This document shows, in pieces, positions 48,458 to 57,893 of a stretch of DNA of 64,000 nucleotides. The notes under the pieces are model-generated. The model was not told where the DNA came from. It worked only from the letters and a program-made list of their open reading frames with translations, and made no database searches. The translations under genes were made by a program, and so were the position numbers. How positions within the stretch are numbered: position 1 is the first letter of the stretch; each line of letters begins with the position of its first letter. Origin of the DNA: Burkholderiales bacterium (GTDB lineage Bacteria; Pseudomonadota; Gammaproteobacteria; Burkholderiales; Burkholderiaceae_C); assembly GCA_011391155.1 (NCBI GenBank), contig JAABRA010000220.1:1-64000 (forward strand), given 5' to 3'.

Positions 48458-50797
48458 TCAAGCCTCGGGGGGCCGCCAGCGCTTGAGCAGCAAGGCATTG
48501 GCCATCACGCTGACCGAACTCATGGCCATCGCGGCGCCCGCCACCACCGGATTCAGGTAGCCCAGCGCCGCCAGCGGAATACCGGCCACGTTGTAGGCAA
48601 AGGCCCAGAACAGGTTCTGCCGGATCTTGGCCACGGTGCGGCCGGAAATGTCGAGCGCCGCCGCCACCAGCCCCACGTCGCCACGCATCAGCGTGATGCC
48701 GGCCGCATGCATCGCCACGTCGGTGCCATTGCCCATGGCCAGCCCCACGTCGGCCGCCGCCAGGGCCGGGGCATCGTTCACGCCGTCGCCGACCATGGCA
48801 ACGGTAGAGGGATGTGCGCCCCCACGCTCCCCGCTGCGCGTGGTTCGCGGCCCTTCCAGCTTGAGCTTCGCCACCAACGCCGCCTTGTCGCCGGGCAGCA
48901 CCTCGGCCATCACCTCGCCGTCCTCGGGCCGCAGGCCCAACCGGCGCGCCATGGCCTCGGCCGCGCCCCGGTTGTCGCCGGAAATCATCACCGGCTTGAT
49001 GCCGCGCGCCCGCAGCACCGCCAACGCGGCCTGGGCGCCGGGCTTGGGTTCGTCACCGAAGGCCATCAAGGCGCGCAACACATAGGGCCCCCACGCTGGG
49101 CACTGCGTGTCCTCGCTGCCCCCCAGGAGGGCGTTCGCGCCTTGGGACGGCCCGGCGGCGCTCAGCCCGGCCGTGGTGCGCTCGGCCATGACCGACACCG
49201 TGGCCCCCTGCTGCTGCAACGCCGTCGCACGCGCAGCCAGCGGGCCCAGCGCCACGCCGAGCTCTTCCATCCAGCGCAGGCTGCCAATCAGATAACTGCG
49301 CCCGCCGACCTCGCCTTCGCTGCCGCGTCCGGGCACGGCGCGCACGTTGTCAGGCGCGTCAAACACCAGCCCCTTGTCTTTGGCCGCGATCACCACGGCA
49401 CGCGCCAGCGGGTGTTCGCTGCCGCTTTGCAGGCTGGCAGCGGCCTTCAGCAGCGTGGCCTCGTCCACGCCGTCCACCGCCACCAGCGCCGTCAAGGTCG
49501 GCCGGCCCAGCGTCAGGGTGCCGGTCTTGTCGAAGGCCACGATATCCACCTTGTGCGCCAGCTCCAGCGCCTGTGCGTCCTTGATCAGGATGCCGTGTTT
49601 CGCCGCCACCCCGGTGCCGGCCATGATCGCAGCTGGCGTGGCCAGCCCCAAGGCGCACGGACAGGCAATCACCAGCACCGCCACGGCGTGGATCACCGCC
49701 GTCTCGAACGGCGCGCCGGCCCACCACAGCCACGTCAACAACGTGGCCAGTGCCACCACCAGCACCCCCGGCACGAACACCGCCGCCACCTGGTCCACCA
49801 GTCGCTGGATCGGCGCCTTGGCAGCCTGCGCGTCCTCCACCAGCCGGATGATGGTTGAGAGCACGGTCTCGCTGCCCACCGCCGTCACCTGCAGCACCAC
49901 CCGGCCCTCGCCGTTGATCGAGCCGCCCGTCAGCTTGTCGCCCGGCTCGCGCAGCACCGGCAGTGGCTCGCCGGTCAGCATCGACTCGTCCACCTGCGTC
50001 TGGCCCTCCAGCAGGGTGCCGTCCACCGGGAATCGTTCACCCGGCTTGACCACAATCCGGTCGCCGACCAGCACCTCCGCGACGGGCACATCGACCTCGC
50101 CATCAAGTCCGATCAGGTGCGCCACGTCCGGCCGCAGCGCGTGCAGCGCGCGGATCGCCGTGGTGGTCTGGCGCTTGGCGCGGGCCTCCAGAAACTTGCC
50201 CAGCAGCACCAGCGTCACCACCACCGCCGATCCCTCGAAGTACAGGTGCGGCATGGTGCCGGGCGCCGCCGTCAGCCAGAGCCACATCGACAGCGCCCAG
50301 CCCGCCGTGGTGCCAATCGCCACCAGCAGGTCCATGTTGCCGGTCAGCGCCAGCAGCGCGTGCCAGCCCGCCTTGTAAAAGCGGGCGCCCAGGATGAATT
50401 GCACCGGCGTAGCCAGCATGAACTGCACCCAAGCCGGCAGCATCCAGTGCTGCCCGAACAGATCCCCGAGCATCGGCAGCACCAGCGGCGCCGACAGCAG
50501 CAGGCCGATGGCCACCGGGGCAAACCCCGCCCAGGGCGAAGCGTCTTCCACCGCGTCCATCTGCGCGGGCGTGCGCGGCTCATAGCCGGCATCGCGCACC
50601 GCCCGGCGCAGGCGCGCCTCCATCTGCTCGCCCGGTGCGAACGTGATGCGCGCGGACTCGGTCGCCAGGTTGACCGTGGCTTCCTGCACGCCGGGAACTT
50701 TCTTGAGGGCCCGCTCGACCCGTGCCGAACAGGAGGCGCAGGTCATGCCGCCAATGCCGATATCGAGCGAGGAGGTGGTGGTTTCGGGCGTGTTCAT
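48458..50797 (-). CDS. copA: Copper-translocating P-type ATPase with two in-frame repeat-derived insertions
   Basis: MTCASC HMA motif, [29 protein letters not shown]; extra segments [29 protein letters not shown] and [16 protein letters not shown]. Confidence 0.92.
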   Translation of the reverse strand: MNTPETTTSSLDIGIGGMTCASCSARVERALKKVPGVQEATVNLATESARITFAPGEQMEARLRRAVRDAGYEPRTPAQMDAVEDASPWAGFAPVAIGLLLSAPLVLPMLGDLFGQHWMLPAWVQFMLATPVQFILGARFYKAGWHALLALTGNMDLLVAIGTTAGWALSMWLWLTAAPGTMPHLYFEGSAVVVTLVLLGKFLEARAKRQTTTAIRALHALRPDVAHLIGLDGEVDVPVAEVLVGDRIVVKPGERFPVDGTLLEGQTQVDESMLTGEPLPVLREPGDKLTGGSINGEGRVVLQVTAVGSETVLSTIIRLVEDAQAAKAPIQRLVDQVAAVFVPGVLVVALATLLTWLWWAGAPFETAVIHAVAVLVIACPCALGLATPAAIMAGTGVAAKHGILIKDAQALELAHKVDIVAFDKTGTLTLGRPTLTALVAVDGVDEATLLKAAASLQSGSEHPLARAVVIAAKDKGLVFDAPDNVRAVPGRGSEGEVGGRSYLIGSLRWMEELGVALGPLAARATALQQQGATVSVMAERTTAGLSAAGPSQGANALLGGSEDTQCPAWGPYVLRALMAFGDEPKPGAQAALAVLRARGIKPVMISGDNRGAAEAMARRLGLRPEDGEVMAEVLPGDKAALVAKLKLEGPRTTRSGERGGAHPSTVAMVGDGVNDAPALAAADVGLAMGNGTDVAMHAAGITLMRGDVGLVAAALDISGRTVAKIRQNLFWAFAYNVAGIPLAALGYLNPVVAGAAMAMSSVSVMANALLLKRWRPPEA
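48814..48858. repeat. Dispersed repeat family B, partial copy B3, inside copA
   Basis: tgcgcccccacgctccccgctgcgcgtggttcgcggccc. Confidence 0.75.
49085..49165. repeat. Dispersed repeat family B, copy B4, inside copA
   Basis: gggcccccacgctgggcactgcgtgtcctcgctgccccccaggagggcgttcgcgccttgggacggcccggcggcgctca. Confidence 0.85.
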
Positions 50798-50804
50798 GGT
50801 GCGA

Positions 50805-50835
50805 AGCGTAGTCCTTCCCACGGTGGCAAGGTCAA
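50805..50835 (-). promoter_or_regulatory. CueR-type promoter/operator of copA
   Basis: Minus strand: TTGACC-ttgccaccgtgggaaggac(19)-TACGCT, with the 19-bp spacer typical of MerR-family copper promoters. Confidence 0.75.
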
Positions 50836-50856
50836 GGCCTGCGCTGAAACTCCTGT

Positions 50857-50914
50857 TTAAAGAGCTTACTACGACCATTTCACGCTGGGTAGAGCCCTAT
50901 TTGATCCATAAACT
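50857..50914 (+). repeat. Dispersed repeat family A, copy A7
   Basis: aaagagcttactacgaccatttcacgctgggtagagccctatttgatccataa. Confidence 0.75.
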
Positions 50915-50961
50915 GGCTCGATGAGGCTTTGCAGGCCATTGCGGCGCCCCAACACGACACC

Positions 50962-50992
50962 TTGACATTCCCATCATGGCACGGTTCAGACT
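50962..50992 (+). promoter_or_regulatory. CueR-type promoter/operator of copZ-cueR
   Basis: TTGACA-ttcccatcatggcacggtt(19)-CAGACT. Confidence 0.7.
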
Positions 50993-51027
50993 ATGCTCTC
51001 CCCTTAACTCCGTCATAAGGAATCCCC

Positions 51028-51225
51028 ATGAACCAGACCTTCACCGTTACCGGCATGACCTGCGGCCACTGCGAGATGGCGGTCAAGCGGGCGCTCAGGC
51101 AGGTGGACCCGCAGGCTGAAGTCACCATTGACCGCGCGCAGAACCTCGTCCAGGTGGCATCCAGCCAGCCGCGCGAATCGCTGGCCCAGGCCATCGTTGA
51201 AGAGGGCTATGCCGTCGCCGCCTGA
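51028..51225 (+). CDS. copZ: Heavy-metal-associated (CopZ-like) copper chaperone
   Basis: MNQTFTVTGMTCGHCEMAVKRALRQVDPQAEVTIDRAQNLVQV. Confidence 0.9.
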   Translation: MNQTFTVTGMTCGHCEMAVKRALRQVDPQAEVTIDRAQNLVQVASSQPRESLAQAIVEEGYAVAA

Positions 51226-51670
51226 GCCCGTCGCCACCGCCGGGCGGACGCCCTTCCCCGTCAATATCGGCCAGGCGGCCGCGCTGTCCGGCGTTTCCGC
51301 CAGGATGCTGCGGCACTACGAATCGCTCGGCCTGCTCGGCCAGGTGATCCGCACCGACAACGGCTACCGCCAGTACGCCGAGAGCGATGTGCACACCCTG
51401 CGCTTTATCAAGCGTTCGCGCGACCTGGGATTCTCGATGGCCGAGATCGCCGAACTGGTGAACCTGTGGCACAACCGCCGCAGGGCCAGCGCCAGCGTCA
51501 AGACCATCGCGCAAATGCACCTGGACGATCTGGCCGCGCGCATTGACGCCATGCAGGCCATGCAGCGCGCGCTGCAGAACCTGCTGCGGCATTGTCACGG
51601 CGACGACCGGCCCGACTGCCCGATCCTGGACGACCTGGCGGGCGCGTCGCCACCCGCCGGTCACGCCTGA
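51209..51670 (+). CDS. cueR: MerR family copper-responsive regulator (CueR-like)
   Basis: NIGQAAALSGVSARMLRHYESLGLLGQVIRTDNGYRQYAESDVHTLRFIKRSRDLGFSMAEI; C-terminal CHGDDRPDCPIL metal-binding loop. Confidence 0.88.
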   Translation: MPSPPEPVATAGRTPFPVNIGQAAALSGVSARMLRHYESLGLLGQVIRTDNGYRQYAESDVHTLRFIKRSRDLGFSMAEIAELVNLWHNRRRASASVKTIAQMHLDDLAARIDAMQAMQRALQNLLRHCHGDDRPDCPILDDLAGASPPAGHA

Positions 51671-51753
51671 AAACGAAGCTGCGCGCAGCAGGCCTGATCG
51701 CCGGCCAAAACCCAGAGCCTGCAGGGACTGCCGCGCTGCGGTGTAATTCAGGC

Positions 51754-52674
51754 ATGAACACGCCTGCAGCCTTCAGCCCTGTGCAACAACCCCGCCGCGT
51801 CGAGCGGATCATCACCGGCCAGCCCACCTCCGACGGCGCGGGCGTCAAGCTCACGCGGGTACTCACGCACGACCTGCAACAGCGGCTTGACCCCTTCCTG
51901 ATGCTGGACAACTTCGCCAGCGACGACCCCGACGACTACGGTGCCGGTTTCCCCGATCACCCGCACCGCGGCTTCGAGACCGTCACCTACATGATCGCCG
52001 GGCGCATGCGCCACAAGGACAGCGCCGGCCACGAAGGCCTGCTGCAGAACGGCGGCGTGCAGTGGATGACCGCCGGGCGCGGCCTGATCCACAGCGAAAT
52101 GCCCGAGCAGGAAGCAGGCGTGATGGAGGGCTTCCAGCTCTGGCTGAACCTGCCGGGCAAAGACAAGTTGTGCCCGCCCTGGTACCGCGACATCCAGAGC
52201 GCCGAGATTCCGGAATTCGTGACGCCGGACGGCGTGACCGTGCGCGTCATTGCCGGGGAGAGCCGGGGCGCCGGCGGCCCGGTCCCGGGCGCCATGCATC
52301 GCCCGGCCAGCGCTTACCCGACCGACCCGCTCTACCTCGACCTGCATTTCCCCGCTGCCGCTGCGGCCCCGGCGGCCTTCAGCCAGCCCCTGCCGGCTTC
52401 ACGCAACGCCTTTATCTATGTGTACCGCGGCGCGGTGGAGGTCGTCGATGCGAACGGTGGAGCCATGCCCGTGCCGCTGCACCGGATGGCCATCCTGGCC
52501 AACGAGGGCGACGGCGTGCTGCTGCGCGCCGCGGGGAGCGTCCCTGCCCGGGCTTTGCTGATTGCCGGTCAGCCGCTGGGCGAGCCGATCGCCCAGTACG
52601 GACCCTTCGTGATGAATACGCGCGAGCAACTGATGCAGGCGGTCGAGGACTTCCAGGCCGGCAGGCTCGTATGA
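51754..52674 (+). CDS. Pirin family protein
   Basis: LDPFLMLDNFASDDPDDYGAGFPDHPHRGFETVTYMIAGRMRHKDSAGHEGLLQNGGVQWMTAGRGLIHSEMPE. Confidence 0.92.
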   Translation: MNTPAAFSPVQQPRRVERIITGQPTSDGAGVKLTRVLTHDLQQRLDPFLMLDNFASDDPDDYGAGFPDHPHRGFETVTYMIAGRMRHKDSAGHEGLLQNGGVQWMTAGRGLIHSEMPEQEAGVMEGFQLWLNLPGKDKLCPPWYRDIQSAEIPEFVTPDGVTVRVIAGESRGAGGPVPGAMHRPASAYPTDPLYLDLHFPAAAAAPAAFSQPLPASRNAFIYVYRGAVEVVDANGGAMPVPLHRMAILANEGDGVLLRAAGSVPARALLIAGQPLGEPIAQYGPFVMNTREQLMQAVEDFQAGRLV

Positions 52675-52912
52675 AGGGATTGCGGCGGCGCTCAGTAGCA
52701 CCCGATGCGCCGCAGGCATAGCCCGAAGGGACCGGCCCGTCCGGCCGGGTCGTAGCGCAGCCGGCTGCTTGACAGCACCCCCATGACCGCATCGTTGACG
52801 GGTCGCCAGCCATGGACGGTGGAACGATGGATGGTGCACAAAGCCGATCCTGTCCTGATCCGGCCTCCTGGACATCAAAAAGGCTGAACCTGCGGGGCAA
52901 GGGATTAACTGA

Positions 52913-53281
52913 CTAACTGACCGCCTGACTTTCGACGGGCCCGCTGTCGAGGGCCCGCCTGGCAGTGCGCCCGCGCACGGGTTTCTGGCTGCGTTGTAGG
53001 CTGCGCGTCAGAACCCGGGTGGCCCGGTTGAGCGAGCGGTCCAGCGCAGTACGCCAGTCCCGCGCCAGCGATGCGATCACCAGCGTGCCCGCGCTGACCG
53101 TCTTCAACTCCACCTGGCAGCGCTTGTCCACCCCGCCGCGCGGACCATTGACGTCCGAGAACTGCACCCTGGCGCGCGGCACCAGGGCGCTCAGGCGGCG
53201 CAGCGCGAAGCGCACACGCGCCACGGACAGATCGCGCAACCGGGTGCCGTCGGCAACGCGGGATTCAAAAATGATATGCAT
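52913..53281 (-). CDS. HPF/RaiA-like (sigma-54 modulation family) protein
   Basis: MHIIFESRVADGTRLRDLSVARVRFALRRLSALVPRARVQFSDVNGPRGGVDKRCQVELKTVSAGTLVIAS. Confidence 0.72.
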   Translation of the reverse strand: MHIIFESRVADGTRLRDLSVARVRFALRRLSALVPRARVQFSDVNGPRGGVDKRCQVELKTVSAGTLVIASLARDWRTALDRSLNRATRVLTRSLQRSQKPVRGRTARRALDSGPVESQAVS

Positions 53282-53394
53282 GGTCTTTTCCTGGGTGGGT
53301 TGAAGCAGGCTCAACGATAGGGATCCGGCAAATCTTTAAAAAGCAGATAATTTCGCACGAACCATCTTAAAAAACCTGCCTGTTAGCACCTCCG

Positions 53395-54279
53395 ATGAGC
53401 ACCGCGTTCAACTACAAGCACCTGTACTACTTCTGGGTGGTGGCCAAGGAAGGCGGCATATCGCGGGCGGCGGACAAACTGGACATGGCCGTGCAGACCG
53501 TGAGCGCACAGGTGCGCGAACTGGAGCGTTCCCTGGGCTACGCCCTGTTGAAGCCCGCCGGTCGCGGGCTGGTTCTGACCGATGCAGGCGTGGCCGCGAT
53601 GCACCAGGCCGACCATATCTTTCAACTGGGCGAAGACCTGCCGGCACGCGTGCGGGATGCCGTGAGCACCCCAGCCGTGCGCCTGGCCGTCGGCATCTCC
53701 GACGGCTTGCCCAAATTGGTGGTTCACCGCCTCCTGCAACCCGCGATGACCGAGCCCAATTTGCGGCTGCTGTGTCATGAGGGCGAGCTGGACGATTTGC
53801 TGGGCGATCTGGCGCTGCACCGGCTGGACGTGGTGCTGTCGGACCGCCCGGCTCCGCCCAACCCCAACATCAAGCTTTACAGCCATGCCCTGGGGTCTTC
53901 GCCCATCGCCTGGTACGGCACGGCGGCCATGGTGCAAGCCGCGACCCAGGACTTTCCGCACAGCCTGGCGCAGGTGCCGCTGCTGCTGCCGACGGCCCAT
54001 GCCGCCGTGCGCACCCGCGTCGACCACTGGCTTGAGCAGCGCGCCTTGCGGCCACGCATTGTGGGAGAGTTCGAGGACAGCGCCTTGCTCAAGACGTTTG
54101 GCGCCAGTGGCATGGGCGTGTTTCCAGCGGCTGAATGGGTGCATGACGATCTGCTGGCCCGCTACGCCGTGCAGCGCCTGGGGCCCTGCGAAGGTGTCAT
54201 GGAACACTTCTTCGCCATCGGCACCGAAAAGAAGGTGAAACACCCGCTGGTACACCGTCTGCTGCAGGCGACGCCCTGA
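53395..54279 (+). CDS. LysR family regulator, NhaR-like
   Basis: MSTAFNYKHLYYFWVVAKEGGISRAADKLDMAVQTVSAQVRELERSLGYALLKPAGRGLVLTDAG. Confidence 0.88.
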   Translation: MSTAFNYKHLYYFWVVAKEGGISRAADKLDMAVQTVSAQVRELERSLGYALLKPAGRGLVLTDAGVAAMHQADHIFQLGEDLPARVRDAVSTPAVRLAVGISDGLPKLVVHRLLQPAMTEPNLRLLCHEGELDDLLGDLALHRLDVVLSDRPAPPNPNIKLYSHALGSSPIAWYGTAAMVQAATQDFPHSLAQVPLLLPTAHAAVRTRVDHWLEQRALRPRIVGEFEDSALLKTFGASGMGVFPAAEWVHDDLLARYAVQRLGPCEGVMEHFFAIGTEKKVKHPLVHRLLQATP

Positions 54280-54504
54280 TCCTGGACGTCCCCGGGCCGG
54301 GGACTCGGCGGCTCGAACGCTGCCCCATCGCAGGCGCGGCGCGGCATGGCGCTCGAAAGTCCAGCCTTGCCTCACGATCAACGGCGGTTTTGCGGTGTGA
54401 TTGGGTTCGTAAAAGCGGGAATGTCCCGACGCAATTCCCTGCTTTCTTGTGGTGCCCGGGTTCGGCAGTATCAGATTTCCCCAACGACAAGGCCCGGAGG
54501 CGCA

Positions 54505-54885
54505 ATGCTGGTTTCAATTTCATGGTTTCTGGTTCTGGCCGTCATCGCCGCCTGGTCGGCGGGCGTGTGGGCGCTGCACTTCCTCGTGGTCTGGTCGCTG
54601 TCTGGCGCCGGTGCGCTGGCGGAGCCATCGCAAAAGCTCGAAACCCTGGCGCTTCCCCCGTGGATCGAGGTCTGGCTGCCAGCTGATGGATTGCTGGCGG
54701 TCCAGTCCGCGGTAAAGGTCTTTTTGCCCTGGGTCGAATCCGCACTTGCCGCGTTGCCGCAGGCGGTCGCCTGGCTTTCGCCGCTGGCGTGGCTGGTATG
54801 GGGCTTCGGGTTCCTGATACTCCTGGGCGGTGGCGCTGTCGTGCACGGGCTGATTGCCATGACGCGCAAGGCGGCCACCCGGTGA
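54505..54885 (+). CDS. Small membrane protein of unknown function
   Basis: Two hydrophobic segments; reaches the GTG start of the next gene. Confidence 0.65.
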   Translation: MLVSISWFLVLAVIAAWSAGVWALHFLVVWSLSGAGALAEPSQKLETLALPPWIEVWLPADGLLAVQSAVKVFLPWVESALAALPQAVAWLSPLAWLVWGFGFLILLGGGAVVHGLIAMTRKAATR

Positions 54886-55430
54886 CCGGTGCCGCCGCGT
54901 TTTGGAAGGACCGGCTACGCAACGCCCTGCCCACCCGTGAGGCACTGGCGACACACCCGTGGCTTGCACCGGTCGCCAGCCGGCTGCTCAACCCCCAACT
55001 CTGGCGGATGCAGCATGAGGCGGTGGCGCGAGGGGTTGCCGTCGGCACCTTCTGGGCGTTCGTCATTCCCGTCGGCCAGGTGCTTGTGGCGGCGGTGCAC
55101 TGCACCTGGTGGCGTGCGAATATTCCGGCCGCTGCCGCCATGACCATGGTGACCAATCCGCTCACCCTCGGCTTCTGGCTTTGGCTGGCGTACCAGCTGG
55201 GCATTCTGGTGATGGGGGAGGCCCGGGTCTCCCCAGTGCTGCCAGGTGCCGGCGCCCTGGCAGGGCTGGCTGAACTGGGATGGCCGACCGTGCTCGGCAT
55301 GGGCCTGCTGGCATTGGGCGGGGCGCCGGCGGGTTATCTGGGCGTCAAGCTGATCTGGCGCTTGCGCCTGTGGCTGCGGCGGCGCCCCCGTCGCCACCGG
55401 GCCTGGAGAAAACAGTCCGGCCGGCTATAA
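54882..55430 (+). CDS. DUF2062 domain-containing membrane protein
   Basis: GVAVGTFWAFVIPVGQVLVAAVHCTWWRANIPAAAAMTMVTNPLT DUF2062-like; GTG start. Confidence 0.72.
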   Translation: MTGAAAFWKDRLRNALPTREALATHPWLAPVASRLLNPQLWRMQHEAVARGVAVGTFWAFVIPVGQVLVAAVHCTWWRANIPAAAAMTMVTNPLTLGFWLWLAYQLGILVMGEARVSPVLPGAGALAGLAELGWPTVLGMGLLALGGAPAGYLGVKLIWRLRLWLRRRPRRHRAWRKQSGRL

Positions 55431-55431
55431 T
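55426..55431 (+). promoter_or_regulatory. Candidate -10 box (TATAAT) for infA
   Basis: Consensus TATAAT about 220 nt upstream of infA; no convincing -35. Confidence 0.4.
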
Positions 55432-55648
55432 GGGCGGCTTAGTTCACACTTCGCGTCTTCAAGACGAAGTCCTCTTTTTCTCTCGCCTGGATGCCAGGCG
55501 CAGCACAGTCCAAAGCCCGGATTGCCCAGTGTGAACAGCACACCCCGGTGGCGCTTATCGGCTCGCGTTGCGGCTGACAGGCGCACCGCAGCCAAGCCCG
55601 AACCAGCACCCGGGTGTGACCGATTCGTACTTTGCAGGAGAAGTGGCC

Positions 55649-55906
55649 ATGGCCAAAGAAGAACTGATTGAAATGAGCGGCATGGTCAACGAAGTGCTGC
55701 CCGACTCGCGTTTTCGCGTCACGCTGGACAACGGCCATCAACTGATCGCCTACACCGCGGGCAAGATGCGCAAGAACCACATCCGCATCCTGGCCGGCGA
55801 CAAGGTTTCGCTGGAACTGTCGCCTTATGACCTGACCAAGGGTCGTATCACCTTCCGCCACATCGCCGGCCGCACCCCCTTCGTGCCCACGCCGCGCCGC
55901 CATTGA
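55649..55906 (+). CDS. infA: Translation initiation factor IF-1
   Basis: [71 protein letters not shown]. Confidence 0.96.
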   Translation: MAKEELIEMSGMVNEVLPDSRFRVTLDNGHQLIAYTAGKMRKNHIRILAGDKVSLELSPYDLTKGRITFRHIAGRTPFVPTPRRH

Positions 55907-55916
55907 TTCCCTGAGG

Positions 55917-55933
55917 CGGGCCGCGCCGGCCCG
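55917..55933 (+). terminator. Hairpin downstream of infA
   Basis: CGGGCC-loop-GGCCCG followed by a weak T-rich tract. Confidence 0.5.
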
Positions 55934-56056
55934 TCCTTCAACTTTACAAACGCTTATCGGGGCGCAATACGCCCGATACATGCCTGGCGCAAACTTGTTT
56001 TCAACCTGAAACCACATCCCGGTCTTCAGGCTTCTTCTCACAAAAAGGAGTTCCCA

Positions 56057-56644
56057 ATGAAACAAGTTCACAAACACCTGCTGATTGCCAGCCTGCTGGC
56101 CACCCTCGGCCTGGGCGCAATGGCCCAGATGCCGCCAGCGGGCGGTTCCGGCCCCGGCGGCCAGGGCCCGATGATGGGTCGCATGGCCCAGGGCGACCCC
56201 GCCAAGATGCAGGCCCAGCGCACCGAGCGTCATGCCCAGAAAATGGCAAACCTGAAAACCCGGCTGCAGATCACCGCGGCCCAGGAAGGCGCATGGACCA
56301 CTTTCGCCAATGGCATGCAGCCGCCCGCGCGCCTCGTCGCGGACCGTGTGCAGTTCCGTGCCGAGATGGAAAAGCTCACCACCCCGGAACGCATCGACAA
56401 GATGCAGGCCCTCAAGGCGCAGCGCGACGCCGCGATGACCCAGCGTGCGAACGCCACCAAGACGTTCTACGCGGTGCTGACGCCCGCTCAGCAAAAAGTC
56501 TTTGACCTTGAATCGATGAACCACGGCCGGATGGGCCAGCACGCCGGCGGACGCCATGGCGGAATGGGTTATGGCCATGGTATGGGCCAGGGCATGGGTC
56601 AAGGTATGGGGCAAGGCCCCGGCATGGGTTACGGTCGAAATTGA
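56057..56644 (+). CDS. Spy/CpxP-like (LTXXQ motif) periplasmic protein with Gly/Met/His-rich tail
   Basis: Signal peptide; FYAVLTPAQQKVFD; tail GQHAGGRHGGMGYGHGMGQGMGQGMGQGPGMGYGRN. Confidence 0.8.
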   Translation: MKQVHKHLLIASLLATLGLGAMAQMPPAGGSGPGGQGPMMGRMAQGDPAKMQAQRTERHAQKMANLKTRLQITAAQEGAWTTFANGMQPPARLVADRVQFRAEMEKLTTPERIDKMQALKAQRDAAMTQRANATKTFYAVLTPAQQKVFDLESMNHGRMGQHAGGRHGGMGYGHGMGQGMGQGMGQGPGMGYGRN

Positions 56645-56650
56645 TAGAAC

Positions 56651-56671
56651 CTTGGGGCGCCATGCCCCAAG
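56651..56671 (+). terminator. Hairpin downstream of Spy-like gene
   Basis: CTTGGGGC-gccat-GCCCCAAG perfect 8-bp stem; no strong U-tract. Confidence 0.5.
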
Positions 56672-56743
56672 ACCTTGCATTCGCCCAGGGCTTGACGCAA
56701 ATCAAGCCCTGCTCAGGGCGGGGCCGGTAAGCTAGCTTTTGCC

Positions 56744-57613
56744 GTGCCCCACTCCGATCCTCCTGCGTTGCCGCCCTACACCCCCCCGGATGACACCGTG
56801 GAGGTGGCTTTGCCGATCATCCGCGCCATCACGCTGGCCCAGCCCCTGCAATGGCTGGCCCGTGGCGGGCGTGACATGGTGCGCTGTGGCTGGCTGAGCG
56901 TCGCGCATGGTGTGGCACTGGCAGCGTTCGGCGCCTTGTTGCTGATACTGGCGCACGACCGTTTCTGGCTCCTGGCCGGCGCTTTCTCGGGGTTCCTGGT
57001 CATCGCCCCGGTGCTGGCCACCAGCCTCTACGCGATGAGTCGTGCGCTCGAACGCGGGGAACCAGTCAACCTGCAACTCATTACCAAGACTTGGACGCGC
57101 TGGCAGTATTCGCGTTTCGTGGTGCGCGGTGGCTACTGGTGCCTCGTGCGTTTCGGCCTGTTGCTGGCACTGGCCGGCACCGGCTGGGTGCTGACCTCCG
57201 CCGCCTTGATCACCCTGCTGGCGCCACAGCCCATCCTGGGACCGACCGATTTCCTGCGCCATGTGGTACTGGCGCACAACAGCTATCTTTTCGAGATCTG
57301 GCTGGTGCTCGGCGGGTTGATGGCCGCCCCGCTGTTTGCCTCCACCGTCATCTCCATGCCCCTGCTGCTGGATCGCCGGGTCAACGTGCTTCAGGCCGTT
57401 CTGGCGAGCTGGCAATGCGTGCTGAAAAACCCCGTGCCTCTGGCACTGTGGGCAACGCTGATCATGCTGCTGACCTCGCTGGGGCTCGGAACGCTGCTCA
57501 TCGGACTGATCGTTGTCATGCCGGTGCTGGGCCACGCCAGCTGGCACGCTTACCGTGACCTGGTCGACCCCGAATCGCTGCCTGAACGCCTCCCGCCCGA
57601 GGGGAGCGCCTGA
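56744..57613 (+). CDS. DUF2189 domain-containing membrane protein
   Basis: ITLAQPLQWLARGGRDMVRCGWLSVAHGVALAAFGALLLILAHDRFWLLAGAFSGFLVIAPVLATSLYAMSRALERGE. Confidence 0.83.
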   Translation: MPHSDPPALPPYTPPDDTVEVALPIIRAITLAQPLQWLARGGRDMVRCGWLSVAHGVALAAFGALLLILAHDRFWLLAGAFSGFLVIAPVLATSLYAMSRALERGEPVNLQLITKTWTRWQYSRFVVRGGYWCLVRFGLLLALAGTGWVLTSAALITLLAPQPILGPTDFLRHVVLAHNSYLFEIWLVLGGLMAAPLFASTVISMPLLLDRRVNVLQAVLASWQCVLKNPVPLALWATLIMLLTSLGLGTLLIGLIVVMPVLGHASWHAYRDLVDPESLPERLPPEGSA

Positions 57614-57822
57614 TGTTTGGTTTCTCGGAGGAGCAGATCGCCGCCTTCGGCCTGAGCTTCGGCGTGGGGGGCTTCATGCTCTACATGGTGTTCATCATCG
57701 GCCACCTCGCCTGGGAATCCAAGGCTGGCAAGTTCGGCACTTTTGTAATCTTCCTCGGCCTGGCGTTCGGCATGGTCGGCTTCGTCGCCAAATACATCAT
57801 CCAGTGGTACATGGAGAAATAG
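57613..57822 (+). CDS. DUF2788 domain-containing small membrane protein
   Basis: MFGFSEEQIAAFGLSFGVGGFMLYMVFIIGHLAWESKAGKFGTFVIFLGLAFGMVGFVAKYIIQWYMEK. Confidence 0.82.
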   Translation: MFGFSEEQIAAFGLSFGVGGFMLYMVFIIGHLAWESKAGKFGTFVIFLGLAFGMVGFVAKYIIQWYMEK

Positions 57823-57893
57823 ACGATCGGCATTGCACTGCGGCTTGACTCGCATCAAACTGCGTCGCCCGGCGGACCGCTACCCTGCGCACC

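Noticed and set aside
48401-49858. 485-aa plus-strand ORF opposite copA
   Set aside because: Antisense artefact; no recognisable domain and the opposite strand is a convincing P-type ATPase.
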